A stretch of 9,470 bases of DNA from Candidatus Bathyarchaeota archaeon (GCA_003601875.1 PIYF01000019.1:1-9470), one strand, 5' to 3'; positions 1 to 6,676 are shown, numbered from the stretch's first letter. Numbers and translations are program-made. Notes: a model not told the origin generated them from the sequence alone.

Positions 1-521
1 AAAATTTTGAACATGGGTAAAGAGAGGTACGGAAGGGCCGCTCTGGGAGGAATGCCAGAAGAAACCTTAATGCAGGGAACCTCAAGTTTTTCAGCGAGTG
101 CCAAATTTTTGTCATTAGAGCTGATAAAGAAAATCATACATTTTTTCTTCAAAGCGTCTAGAAGCATGCTTAAAGCTTCTTCTGTTTCTCCAGAATAAGT
201 TATAACGAAAACGAGGGTTTCTCTGTTTGCATAGGCTGGTAAAGAATAAGCTCTGCAAACTTCCACAGGGATAGAAAGTTTGTTAAAAGCCCAGTCTTTT
301 AATATTTCGCCACCTATTGCTGAGCCGCCCATTCCAGCTACAATTATTCTTTTAGGTTTCGAATAGTTAACTGAAATTTTCTCCGTTAATTTCACGGCTT
401 CTCGGCAGTATTGAGGTGCTTTTAAACAGTGAGAAAGCATGTTTTCTCTATCTATCCTCTTTATTTCCTCGATGTTGTCCAAAATTTTTGAACCTGACAG
501 TTTTATACACCTTTTAATCAT
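1..521 (-). CDS. Bifunctional phosphoglucose/phosphomannose isomerase, N-terminal part
   Basis: This is the first 173 residues of a SIS-domain sugar isomerase; the rest lies beyond the left edge of the window. The family interconverts glucose-6-phosphate or mannose-6-phosphate with fructose-6-phosphate in the cytoplasm, and full-length archaeal members are about 320-345 residues. The diagnostic motifs are present in order: GMGGSAIGG at residues 63-71 (phosphosugar-binding loop), TYSGETEE at 108-115 (SIS signature) and PPRAALPYL at 158-166, which is typical of the bifunctional archaeal PGI/PMI group. The ATG at 521 was chosen because a TATAAAA element lies 27 bases upstream (545-551), as expected for a leaderless mRNA; there is no Shine-Dalgarno sequence. 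The gene diverges from the SPOUT methyltransferase gene. Family assignment is secure; the balance between the two sugar substrates cannot be read here. Confidence 0.93.
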   Translation of the reverse strand, partial: MIKRCIKLSGSKILDNIEEIKRIDRENMLSHCLKAPQYCREAVKLTEKISVNYSKPKRIIVAGMGGSAIGGEILKDWAFNKLSIPVEVCRAYSLPAYANRETLVFVITYSGETEEALSMLLDALKKKCMIFFISSNDKNLALAEKLEVPCIKVSSGIPPRAALPYLSLPMFKI

Positions 522-528
522 TTAAGTA
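521..528 (+). promoter_or_regulatory. Probable TATA box for the SPOUT methyltransferase gene
   Basis: TTTAAGTA is centred about 30 bases before the ATG at 555, consistent with a leaderless transcript. It starts at the first base of the PGI/PMI start codon on the other strand. A second AT-rich element, TTTAAA at 536-541, is closer to the start than the usual distance, so the first is preferred. Confidence 0.4.
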
Positions 529-543
529 TTGAAGATTTAAAGA

Positions 544-552
544 CTTTTATAG
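544..552 (-). promoter_or_regulatory. TATA box for the PGI/PMI gene
   Basis: Read on the minus strand this is CTATAAAAG. Its centre lies 27 bases before the ATG at 521, which is the classical archaeal spacing for transcription starting at the start codon itself (leaderless). It overlaps the region immediately before the divergent gene's start at 555. Confidence 0.6.
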
Positions 553-554
553 AA

Positions 555-1424
555 ATGGTTAGGCGGGAAACCTTGGGAAAGAGAAGGAAGCTTTCAATTG
601 CGATACCAGCTTCAATTGTTAGTGATGTTCCACATTTAAGGGAGAAAACTTCAAAAGTTGGTTTAATTGGAAGAACGGCGGCAATATTTAGGGTTGATGA
701 AATCATAATTTATCCAGACAATATTGAAGTTAACCAACATGAAGATATGCATTTAGTTGCGACATTGTTAAGTTATATGGAAACCCCTCAATATTTAAGG
801 AGAAAACTTTTCGGACTTAAACGTGAACTCCGATACGTAGGCATTCTTCCACCCCTCCGAACACCGCATCATCCCTTAAACCGTAAAGTCAAAATAGGTG
901 AATACAGAGAAGGAGTTACAATAAGTAAGACAAAGTTAGGCACACTTGTTGATGTGGGAGTTGAAAAACCAGTTTTAATTCGCAGAAAACTATCCTTAGG
1001 CAAACGAGTCACCGTTAAAATTTTGAAGGTTGCTGAGCTTGTTGAGGGTGAAATTGCAAACCGTGAAGAGATAGTTGAATATTGGGGATACAGGGTTAGG
1101 GAAGAGAAAAAATCTATTGGAAAACTGTTAAAAAGTAAACGTTTCAACCTAAAAATAGCAACATCCAAGCACGGTGTCCCTTTCACTAATATAAGGAAGA
1201 AAATGGCTGAAAAATGGAACAGATCCGCCACCGTTCTTATAGTCTTTGGGGCTCCAACAAGAGGACTTTACGAAATACTTGAGGATGAAGGATTAAAACT
1301 TGAAGAGCTTGTAGACTTTGTTGTTAACACTATTCCAATGCAAGGAACAGAAACCGTTCGAACAGAAGAAGCCTTACTGGCATCTCTAGCCATTTTCAAC
1401 TCTATCTTAGGAATTATTGGATGA
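555..1424 (+). CDS. SPOUT-superfamily RNA methyltransferase (COG2106/MTH1-like)
   Basis: The 289-residue product matches the archaeal/eukaryotic SPOUT family represented by MTH1 and human SPOUT1/C9orf114, putative RNA uridine-N3 methyltransferases that use AdoMet. The N-terminal part (1-105) has the family hallmarks RRKLSIAIPAS, VDEIIIYPD and the QYLRRKLFGL / ILPPLRTPHHP block. An OB-like beta insertion covers about 106-165. The C-terminal trefoil-knot half resumes with FGAPTRGLYEIL at 231-242 and IPMQGTETVRTEEALLASL at 260-278, the AdoMet-binding knot region. Length is normal for the family. In many archaea this gene sits next to rpl3; here it stands alone, divergent from a sugar isomerase gene. 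There is no ribosome-binding site before the ATG, consistent with a leaderless mRNA. The RNA target is not evident from the sequence. Confidence 0.9.
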   Translation: MVRRETLGKRRKLSIAIPASIVSDVPHLREKTSKVGLIGRTAAIFRVDEIIIYPDNIEVNQHEDMHLVATLLSYMETPQYLRRKLFGLKRELRYVGILPPLRTPHHPLNRKVKIGEYREGVTISKTKLGTLVDVGVEKPVLIRRKLSLGKRVTVKILKVAELVEGEIANREEIVEYWGYRVREEKKSIGKLLKSKRFNLKIATSKHGVPFTNIRKKMAEKWNRSATVLIVFGAPTRGLYEILEDEGLKLEELVDFVVNTIPMQGTETVRTEEALLASLAIFNSILGIIG

Positions 1425-1450
1425 GGTTTAGAAGATAAGCTTCATTTAAC

Positions 1451-1458
1451 ATTTAAAT
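1451..1458 (+). promoter_or_regulatory. TATA box for the presenilin-like protease operon
   Basis: ATTTAAAT is centred about 27 bases before the ATG at 1482. No Shine-Dalgarno sequence precedes that ATG, so a leaderless transcript is likely. The element lies in the 57-base gap after the methyltransferase gene, making the two genes separate transcription units. Confidence 0.5.
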
Positions 1459-1481
1459 GTCTGTTTTACTTATCTGCGTCT

Positions 1482-2465
1482 ATGAACTTTGACATAGCCA
1501 TGCCTTTAACACTGTTCGCAGTAACGACAACGTCGTTGTTTCTAAATAAGAAAGTTGAAGGGAAATTGAAATCTACATTAGAAGAAAAAGAGTTCAAACC
1601 TCGAGATGTTATTTTTTTGATCGCGGCCATGGCAACAATTTTATTAATTATCATTTTTATTCCGAGCAGCGCAATTATGACGGTTTTTCTCCTAGCTTAT
1701 TCAAGCCTCCTCTTCATCTTTACGTACCTTTTTTCAGATTTCAAAAAATTCGTTGCAGAAATAATCTGCTTAATATTTCTTGCTTTAGGTTTAACCATAG
1801 CAACAATCACTTTATTGAACGCGGACTTTTTTACTGCTTCACTCTTTTATGGACTCTCCGCCTTCGCCTTGATATCTCTGGTGTACGAGAATAAGAGAAA
1901 AAATGAGAAGGAACGGTGGTATTTGGCTGTTTTACCTTCAGCCCTTTTCATATTTCTATACTTAGCTTTTAATGGAACATCGATATGGTTTCCATATTTA
2001 TTCGACCTTTACGGGTTAATATTCGCTGTTTTAATAACACTTTATCTTGGAAGTCTTTTCACATGGAAAACCTCTCTCTTATTTGTGGGGATACTAACAG
2101 TTTTTGATATAGTAATGGTTTTTACTGGGCCGATGGTTTCTGCAGCGAAGCATATTGTAAACTTGTGGCTTCCAGTTGCAGTTTCAGTTCCAACAGTTCC
2201 ACCAATCATTTTAAATGGGGAAAGAGTTTCAATGCTTCTCGGTTTAGGAGACTTCTTTTTTGCAGGGCTATTAGCAATACAAACTTTTAAAAAATTTGGA
2301 AGAAACTTTTCCTTGTTATCGATTCTAGGCATGATAACATCTTTCTTTTTATTTGAAACATTCATTGTTCTCCCTTTAGGTATAGCTTTCCCCGGCACAC
2401 TTATGATAATATGCGGTTGGATACCCCCAATTTTTATTAAAAAGGTGTCATCTAATGTTCGATAA
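1482..2465 (+). CDS. Presenilin/signal-peptide-peptidase-like intramembrane aspartyl protease (A22-type)
   Basis: This 327-residue polytopic membrane protein has about eight or nine hydrophobic segments, roughly at 5-21, 43-61, 64-84, 91-112, 116-134, 147-163, 173-190, 197-214, 251-268 and 276-317 (some of these may be one helix). Two catalytic aspartates are recognisable: FD at 208-209, inside a helix reading TVFDIVMVF, and GLGD at 254-257, reading LLGLGDFFFAGLLA. This pair, on neighbouring helices separated by a loop of about 35 residues, defines GxGD proteases (presenilin, SPP, archaeal PSH), which cut substrate helices within the membrane. The canonical C-terminal PAL motif is not obvious; LPLG at 297-300 and FPGTL at 303-307 are the candidates. 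The ATG is set by the TATA spacing. The 3' end overlaps a small membrane-protein gene by 11 bases. The substrate is unknown. Confidence 0.82.
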   Translation: MNFDIAMPLTLFAVTTTSLFLNKKVEGKLKSTLEEKEFKPRDVIFLIAAMATILLIIIFIPSSAIMTVFLLAYSSLLFIFTYLFSDFKKFVAEIICLIFLALGLTIATITLLNADFFTASLFYGLSAFALISLVYENKRKNEKERWYLAVLPSALFIFLYLAFNGTSIWFPYLFDLYGLIFAVLITLYLGSLFTWKTSLLFVGILTVFDIVMVFTGPMVSAAKHIVNLWLPVAVSVPTVPPIILNGERVSMLLGLGDFFFAGLLAIQTFKKFGRNFSLLSILGMITSFFLFETFIVLPLGIAFPGTLMIICGWIPPIFIKKVSSNVR

Positions 2466-2655
2466 AAAAACCATTTTATACGTTGTTATTCTAACCTTAG
2501 TTGGTTTTGCATTAGGTTTCACATTTGACCTAATAGTTTACAATTTAACTTATGGCAGGCTTTTCTCTTGGTTGTGGACTCTACTTTTCACGTTGGCATT
2601 TGGAATAACAGCTATCTTAACTAGGGTTCTATCAAAAAGGCAGTCTAAAGAGTAG
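2455..2655 (+). CDS. Small two-helix membrane protein of unknown function
   Basis: I do not recognise this 66-residue protein. It consists almost entirely of two predicted transmembrane helices (about residues 6-28 and 36-58), joined by a short polar turn, with a basic tail KRQSKE at the C-terminus. The ATG at 2455 lies inside the last codons of the presenilin-like protease gene (11-base overlap, different frame) and is preceded by AAAGGTG at 2441-2447, a good ribosome-binding site 7 bases away. The overlap and site suggest translational coupling to the protease, so it may be an accessory subunit or substrate, but this is inference from position only. It ends 7 bases from the convergent rpl12 stop. 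It is likely a real gene because of the ribosome-binding site, coherent hydrophobicity and operon position. Confidence 0.72.
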   Translation: MFDKKTILYVVILTLVGFALGFTFDLIVYNLTYGRLFSWLWTLLFTLAFGITAILTRVLSKRQSKE

Positions 2656-2662
2656 GAGTTCT

Positions 2663-2986
2663 CTAACCGAAAAGTGCTCCTAACCCTTCCAATGCTTCCT
2701 CTTCTTTTTTCTTCTCTTCTTCTTCCTTCTTTTTCTTTTCTTCCTCTGTAGGTTTAGCCTTAGCCTCTTCGGTTGGAGCTGCAGTTGGCGCTGCTGGGGC
2801 AGCCATCATTGTTGGAGCGGATTTTATAGCTTCATCTATATTCACTTCCGCTAGGGATGCAACAACAGCCTTAACTCTTGCAGAGTCAGGGTTTATTCCC
2901 GCAGCTGTCAAAACTTGGGTTAAATTGTCTTCGTTTATTTCTTTTCCTGCCTTGTGAAGAAGCATTGCAGCGTAAATATATTCCAT
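2663..2986 (-). CDS. rpl12: 50S ribosomal protein P1/L12 (archaeal acidic stalk protein)
   Basis: The 107-residue product starts [14 protein letters not shown] and has the alpha-helical dimerisation domain (about 1-60, including [15 protein letters not shown]), an Ala/Pro hinge (about 62-75), a highly charged Lys/Glu segment (about 76-98), and the conserved C-terminal GLGALFG that contacts translation factors aEF1A and aEF2. Length is normal for archaeal P1. A GTG at 2995 in the same frame could add three residues, but that GTG is part of GAGGTG (2993-2998), an ideal Shine-Dalgarno sequence 6 bases before the ATG at 2986, so the ATG is chosen. It is the last gene of the secE-spt5-rpl11-rpl1-rpl10-rpl12 operon, 17 bases after rpl10. 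On the opposite strand its charged tail reads as a long pyrimidine tract. Confidence 0.96.
   Translation of the reverse strand: MEYIYAAMLLHKAGKEINEDNLTQVLTAAGINPDSARVKAVVASLAEVNIDEAIKSAPTMMAAPAAPTAAPTEEAKAKPTEEEKKKKEEEEKKKEEEALEGLGALFG
2700..2748 (+). terminator. Pyrimidine/T-rich tract, possible terminator for the protease operon
   Basis: On the plus strand this stretch is almost entirely C and T, including runs of six and five T. It begins about 45 bases after the stop of the small membrane-protein gene at 2655. Archaeal RNA polymerase terminates at T-rich tracts without needing a hairpin, so this could stop the plus-strand transcript. The composition is however fully explained by the Lys/Glu codons of rpl12 on the other strand, so termination is a secondary inference. 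Confidence 0.3.
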
Positions 2987-3003
2987 ATATTTCACCTCTC
3001 ATT

Positions 3004-3870
3004 TCAATTTTTAAGTTTTTCAGGGGGAACTCTACTACTTAAACATAACATTTCAACATAAGCTTTTCTGATTAAATCCTCAATTGTTTCCTTTGTAGGT
3101 ATCGCAGCGTTCAAAGCTAAAGTGTAAGCGTCTTTATGGGCCAGTTGAATTAAAATCTGTGTATTTTCCTTTGTTGGGAAAGCTATACTTAATGATAATG
3201 CAAAAGATTCAACGTAAACTTTCTCAATTTTCATCTTAGTTTCCTCAAGGTCTATCTTAAGCTGGTCTTGGCCTATTATAATTCCATCGTCATATGCAAC
3301 CTTCAAAACCAATCCAGCTTCAACAGGTTTTATTCCAAGTTTCGACAGGACATTTGCCAATCTTTGGGATATAACTTCTCCTTTTTTAGCAACTAAGGTG
3401 TCTTTGCTAATCCAAACGCTTCCAGATTCAATTTTCGTCGGTAAACCCACAGCATTTAATTGGCTTATTATCGGCCCTGGAGGCTGCCCAGTGTTTCCAG
3501 CTGGAACTATGATATCCATCGCTGCTATGTCTCCAGCTTTCGCTGTTGTCATAACTTTTCCTTGCTCCAAAAGTAAAGACAGCTTGAATGGATTTATATC
3601 CGTGAATAGGAAAATGTTTGACCCGGTTAAATATTCTTTAAGCTTTTGAAGTTCAGGTTTCTCTTTACATTCATCAATGGCTCTCTTCATTATAGTGTTC
3701 TTCACAACTCTCATGTAAACCTTGTCTGCGAGGTTTTTCTTAAACTCTTGAAGTTGCGCTGCTCTAACCTTCTGTAAGCTAGCTATCCCCACAACCTTAT
3801 AACGAGTAAGCAACTTCTTTATCTCTTCAACTTCTCTGATTTTCTCTTGCAAAATATATTGAGACGGCAT
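3004..3870 (-). CDS. rpl10: 50S ribosomal protein P0/L10, lacking the C-terminal acidic tail
   Basis: The 288-residue product is the stalk base protein, binding 23S rRNA with L11 and carrying P1/L12 dimers. Residues 1-105 form the rRNA-binding domain (KVVGIASLQKVRAAQLQ, RVVKNTIMKRAI, TGSNIFLFTD). Residues 108-215 form the archaeal/eukaryotic insertion (PAGNTGQPPGP at 123-133, LGIKPVEAGL at 178-187). The C-terminal spine then shows three repeats of the P1-dimer-binding helix: 220-235 and 246-261, both ending PTKE, and a diverged third at 269-284 ending PPEK. The protein stops four residues later. Typical archaeal P0 proteins (about 335-340 residues) continue with an Ala-rich hinge and an acidic tail ending in an LFG-like motif; here there is no room for one, because rpl12 begins 17 bases on. 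AAGGAAG precedes the ATG, which follows rpl1 by 11 bases. Confidence 0.95.
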   Translation of the reverse strand: MPSQYILQEKIREVEEIKKLLTRYKVVGIASLQKVRAAQLQEFKKNLADKVYMRVVKNTIMKRAIDECKEKPELQKLKEYLTGSNIFLFTDINPFKLSLLLEQGKVMTTAKAGDIAAMDIIVPAGNTGQPPGPIISQLNAVGLPTKIESGSVWISKDTLVAKKGEVISQRLANVLSKLGIKPVEAGLVLKVAYDDGIIIGQDQLKIDLEETKMKIEKVYVESFALSLSIAFPTKENTQILIQLAHKDAYTLALNAAIPTKETIEDLIRKAYVEMLCLSSRVPPEKLKN

Positions 3871-3881
3871 TTTTCTTCCTT

Positions 3882-4535
3882 CTACACTTGTATTTTCACC
3901 GGAGCGCTCATAGAGGTTTTAATGTAAGTTGACTTGATGTTTTTAATTCCCCTTTTAAGTTTTCCCTCTAAAGCGTTTAAAACTGCTTGAATGTTAGCAG
4001 CTATCTCCTCATCTGGCATTTTCTCCGTTCCAACACGACACTGAATAACTGGCTGATTCCTCATTCTAACCATAATCATTTTCCGATATTTCTTTAACAT
4101 AGCTGCTATATCCGCTGTCGGCGGAACAGGGATAGGCATTTTTCCCCTTGGACCGAGAACCGGACCCAAAATCTTTCCGACGGTGGGCATTAAAGGAGCT
4201 TCAACTAGGAAAAAATCATATTCATTACCAAGTCTCCTTAATTCCTTTTTCTTGCCAGCTAACCCTTCAAGTTCCCCCCTTTCTATGACGCGGTCAGCTT
4301 TAGCCCTTTTAGCTTTTAAGGCTAATTCTCCAGATGCTATAACACAAATCTTATTCGGCTTCTCAGAAATCTGATGTGGTAATTCTATTTGCTGCCTAAT
4401 CCTCCCTTCAGGAGATTTCATATCTATATCTTTAAGGTTTATAATTAACTCTACTGATTGGGTGAAATTTCTTTTTTTAGATTTCTCCTTTACTTCTCGA
4501 ACAGCATTGAGTATTACCTTCTGGTTAACAGGCAT
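3882..4535 (-). CDS. rpl1: 50S ribosomal protein L1
   Basis: The 217-residue product begins MPVNQKVILNAVREVKEKSKK and has the two-domain L1 fold: domain I from both termini (FTQSVELIINLKDIDM at about 24-39 and NIKSTYIKTSMSAPVKIQ at 199-216), domain II in the middle. The family signature around LGPVLGPRGKMPIPVP lies at 123-138. L1 binds 23S rRNA at the mobile L1 stalk and aids release of E-site tRNA. A TTG at 4553 would add six residues, but GCGAGGT (4542-4548), about 6 bases before the ATG at 4535, is the ribosome-binding site, so the ATG is preferred. In methanogens L1 represses translation of its own L1-L10-L12 mRNA; that is family knowledge, and I did not identify its mRNA target here. An internal promoter seems to precede this gene. 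Confidence 0.96.
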   Translation of the reverse strand: MPVNQKVILNAVREVKEKSKKRNFTQSVELIINLKDIDMKSPEGRIRQQIELPHQISEKPNKICVIASGELALKAKRAKADRVIERGELEGLAGKKKELRRLGNEYDFFLVEAPLMPTVGKILGPVLGPRGKMPIPVPPTADIAAMLKKYRKMIMVRMRNQPVIQCRVGTEKMPDEEIAANIQAVLNALEGKLKRGIKNIKSTYIKTSMSAPVKIQV

Positions 4536-4541
4536 TTTTAA

Positions 4542-4580
4542 ACCTCGCTTCAATGAGGAATGGAAGGCAATTATAAAAAT
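4542..4580 (-). promoter_or_regulatory. Possible internal promoter and RBS hairpin before rpl1
   Basis: The 51-base gap between rpl11 and rpl1 is the longest in this operon. On the minus strand it holds TTTTTATAA (4571-4579), about 26 bases before a plausible start near 4549, which would leave a short leader containing the GAGGT ribosome-binding site. CCTC (4555-4558) can pair with the GAGG of that site (4543-4546) around an 8-base loop, so the site could be partly masked. The stem is only four pairs and could be chance. Confidence 0.35.
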
Positions 4581-4586
4581 GTTGTC

Positions 4587-5081
4587 TTAATCACCTGTTT
4601 TACTAAATATTTCGTCATATTTTCCTTCATCAATTTCCTTTTGAACTTCACGTGGATCTTTGCCTTCAACAGTGACTCCCATGCTTACGCAACTTCCTAA
4701 AACTTCCTTGGCAGCAGCTTTCAAAGTTTTCGATAAAAGTTCTGGACGTTTAAGTTTAGCTATCTTCAAAACTTGTTCCAATGTAAGGTTTCCAACTTTT
4801 TGTGTGTTAGGGGTAGCTGAACCCTTCTCGATTTTTAATTCACTTACAATTAAAGCTGAAGTTGTGGGTGTTCCAACTTCAACCTCAAATTCTTTAGTTT
4901 CAGGGTCAACTGTAACCTTAACTGGAACTTTCATTCCACCGTAATCTTTCGTTAACTCATTTATTTTGTTCACAACTGCTAAAACATTTACACCTAGAGG
5001 ACCTAAAGCTGGACCTAAAGGAGGCCCAGCTGTAGCTTGCCCCCCGCTCACTAATAGTTCAATAACTTTCTTTTCAGGCAT
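4587..5081 (-). CDS. rpl11: 50S ribosomal protein L11
   Basis: The 164-residue product binds the GTPase-associated region of 23S rRNA together with L10. The N-terminal domain carries the factor-binding Pro-rich stretch [20 protein letters not shown] (13-32). The C-terminal rRNA-binding domain carries GTPTTSALI (70-78), [20 protein letters not shown] (107-126) and the signature [17 protein letters not shown] at 127-143. Length matches archaeal L11. The ATG at 5081 overlaps the final A of the spt5 stop codon (TAATG), and GTGAGGG lies just before it, indicating translational coupling within the operon. Confidence 0.97.
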   Translation of the reverse strand: MPEKKVIELLVSGGQATAGPPLGPALGPLGVNVLAVVNKINELTKDYGGMKVPVKVTVDPETKEFEVEVGTPTTSALIVSELKIEKGSATPNTQKVGNLTLEQVLKIAKLKRPELLSKTLKAAAKEVLGSCVSMGVTVEGKDPREVQKEIDEGKYDEIFSKTGD

Positions 5082-5575
5082 TATCCCTCACTTCCACTTT
5101 TCGCTTTCTCAACAAGTTTAACATAATCAGAATGAACAGTTATTGGTAGAGTAAATGTTGCCTCTAAAAGTTCAAGAGTAACCTCCTCTTTAGTTCTATC
5201 TATCCTTGTTATTTTCGCCCTCATCCCTTTAAACGGTCCACCAGTAATTTCAACAATATCGTTTTCACCAAGCTCTGCAATTACTGGTTTCCGAACAATG
5301 TATCTTTCAACTTCTGAAAAGCTAACAATTCCAGGAACCCTTGTTCTAACATGCTTTATACCAGCTATCGCCTTCTCAACAAAATGTGGACCGTCAGCTT
5401 CCACAAAAATGTAGCCTCTTAAAACTTCCGGCACAAGGATTGCCTTTATAGGTATATTGTTCATCTCAACTCTAGCTGCTAGAAGTTTGGCTACATTTTT
5501 CTCTTGTCCAGTTGTTGTCCTCACAGCGAAAATCATTGTTGAAGGTTGTTCTTTTTCTTTCTCTTTTTTCTCCAT
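5081..5575 (-). CDS. spt5: Transcription elongation factor Spt5 (archaeal NusG)
   Basis: The 164-residue product has an NGN domain (about residues 14-97: [50 protein letters not shown]) and a KOW domain (about 103-155: [20 protein letters not shown]). Spt5 binds the RNA polymerase clamp with Spt4 and promotes processive elongation; the KOW domain can contact the ribosome. The start is set at the ATG at 5575, preceded by AGGAAG. The reading frame stays open another 54 codons upstream, to an ATG at 5737, but those codons are the secE gene read in another frame and give no Spt5-like sequence. A charged KE-rich leader of about 13 residues precedes the NGN domain. It follows secE by 14 bases and overlaps rpl11 by one base, the standard archaeal order. 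Confidence 0.95.
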   Translation of the reverse strand: MEKKEKEKEQPSTMIFAVRTTTGQEKNVAKLLAARVEMNNIPIKAILVPEVLRGYIFVEADGPHFVEKAIAGIKHVRTRVPGIVSFSEVERYIVRKPVIAELGENDIVEITGGPFKGMRAKITRIDRTKEEVTLELLEATFTLPITVHSDYVKLVEKAKSGSEG

Positions 5576-5589
5576 TAATTTTTCTTCCT

Positions 5590-5763
5590 TTAAATTCCAG
5601 ACTGTAGAAAGCCTCCTATTAAATTTATTATATATCCTATTAAACCTACAATTCCTATACCTATGAAACAAATTTTTATCGAGAGCCAAAGCTCGCTTTT
5701 CCCAGGTTTTATTGCAAGTTTGAGGGTTCTTGCACATTGGGAAAGGAATGATTTTAATCCCAA
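5590..5763 (-). CDS. secE: Protein translocase subunit SecE (Sec61-gamma)
   Basis: This 57-residue protein is easy to miss: it is short, starts at TTG, and is overlain by a longer open frame leading into Spt5. The translation runs MGLKSFLSQCARTLKLAIKP, then a polar segment GKSELWLSIK, then one hydrophobic helix (about 30-50, ICFIGIGIVGLIGYIINLIG). This is the SecE/Sec61-gamma plan: an amphipathic cytoplasmic helix with SQC..(T)LK..KP followed by a single tail-anchored transmembrane helix that clamps SecY. TTG at 5763 is the only sensible start: an in-frame TAA lies two codons upstream, and GGAGG sits 7 bases before the TTG. Position directly before spt5 is the conserved archaeal arrangement. 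Confidence is high from sequence and synteny together. Confidence 0.93.
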   Translation of the reverse strand: MGLKSFLSQCARTLKLAIKPGKSELWLSIKICFIGIGIVGLIGYIINLIGGFLQSGI

Positions 5764-5801
5764 GCTTTATCCTCCGTAATTGGTTTTTGATTTCGAGCGC
5801 C

Positions 5802-5809
5802 TTTTATAA
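5802..5809 (-). promoter_or_regulatory. TATA box for the secE-spt5-ribosomal protein operon
   Basis: On the minus strand this reads TTATAAAA, preceded by a purine-rich GAAATT that could be the BRE. The expected start, about 26 bases downstream (near 5779), leaves a leader of about 16 bases containing the GGAGG site for secE. The element sits about 40 bases after the dtdA stop, so the operon can be transcribed independently of dtdA. Confidence 0.6.
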
Positions 5810-5848
5810 TAAATTTCTTTCTCTATTAACTTTTCTCCTGCTTAAATG

Positions 5849-6676
5849 TTAAACTTTCTCGTAGGGTAACCCTAGTTCCTCAAGCATGGTTAAAATTTGA
5901 TTTTTATATATTCCTTTAATTCCTTTCCAATCTAAAACTGCACATTCAACTTTCTCCATAGTTTTTCTGATACACTGTTTAAGCATTTCAATTTTTAAAT
6001 TAGGAATAACATATTTCGGAATCATATGTCCAAAAGCTACTTCACTGTTTAAGGCTAACTTACTGAACTTTCGATTATAATGAGGACCTCCAATTCCTAA
6101 AACAACCTTAACGTTATCTTTCTTAAAATTTAAAACAGCTTCCATAGTTGCAATGGCGACAGCTTCAGCGGCTTTTGAATCTTTCCACTGTTCAAGTGAA
6201 CTTCCTAACTCTGTGAACATTGCTGGCACATTCAGGGAGGGGCCATGATGTGTGCATTCGTAAGAAACTTCATAACTCAGATTTTTCTCTTCCTTCAACT
6301 TTTCCATGACTTTTAGGGCGTATCTCATAGCGTTCGCTGGAGAAACTGAAACTTTCCATGGTTCTCCTCCAAGTTTTGCTTCTCCAGTTAGATTTCCAGG
6401 TGTATGAACTGAAAGAGTTGGTATACCGCTAGCACTGCTGTGTCTTGAAATGAAAACAACGAGTTCAATGTTTGGTGAAAAATCTGTTATGTTTTGGGCG
6501 TAAACACTTTCCTCATTTAAAGTTACAAGTTTCACTTCCCGGTTATTAATTTTTAATTCATAAATCGGATTTCCATCAAACTTTTCCTTTAATCTTTCAA
6601 AATTATAATGATTCAAAATTTTTTCAGCTATATTTAAACTGGCAACATCCTTTTTTGAAGCTGCAATTAAAATCAT
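5849..6676 (-). CDS. dtdA: D-aminoacyl-tRNA deacylase DtdA (GEK1-type)
   Basis: The 275-residue product is the archaeal/plant-type D-aminoacyl-tRNA deacylase, a zinc-dependent proofreading enzyme that hydrolyses D-amino acids from mischarged tRNA. Family motifs appear in order: FISRHSSASGIPTLSVHTPGN at 76-96, YECTHHGPSLNVP at 139-151, the EAVA helix at 171-174, GIGGPHYNRKFSKLAL at 194-209 and FGHMIPKYVIP at 215-225. The histidines in HH (143-144), PHY and GHM are the likely metal ligands, by family knowledge. Length is normal for the family. The ATG at 6676 starts the expected beta-strand MILIAASKKD. It is the first gene of the minus-strand block and diverges from the carbamoyltransferase gene across 113 bases. 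Confidence 0.94.
   Translation of the reverse strand: MILIAASKKDVASLNIAEKILNHYNFERLKEKFDGNPIYELKINNREVKLVTLNEESVYAQNITDFSPNIELVVFISRHSSASGIPTLSVHTPGNLTGEAKLGGEPWKVSVSPANAMRYALKVMEKLKEEKNLSYEVSYECTHHGPSLNVPAMFTELGSSLEQWKDSKAAEAVAIATMEAVLNFKKDNVKVVLGIGGPHYNRKFSKLALNSEVAFGHMIPKYVIPNLKIEMLKQCIRKTMEKVECAVLDWKGIKGIYKNQILTMLEELGLPYEKV

Noticed and set aside
7..198. Short plus-strand frame at the left edge
   Set aside because: It is antisense to the PGI/PMI gene, whose SIS motifs are unmistakable.
869..1231. 120-codon antisense frame within the SPOUT methyltransferase gene
   Set aside because: Shadow of a well-conserved gene; no family resemblance, promoter or start site of its own.
2042..2398. 118-codon antisense frame within the presenilin-like gene
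   Set aside because: The opposite-strand protein has clear catalytic motifs; this frame has no coherent composition or initiation signal.
2987..2995. GTG start for L12 three codons upstream
   Set aside because: The GTG is itself part of the GAGGTG ribosome-binding site for the ATG at 2986.
4536..4553. TTG start for L1 six codons upstream
   Set aside because: The ribosome-binding site GAGGT lies after this TTG and before the ATG at 4535, and L1 proteins normally begin at the MPV-type start.
5576..5737. N-terminal extension of Spt5 back to an ATG at 5737
   Set aside because: The same bases encode SecE in another frame with a GGAGG site; the extension has no resemblance to any NGN leader.
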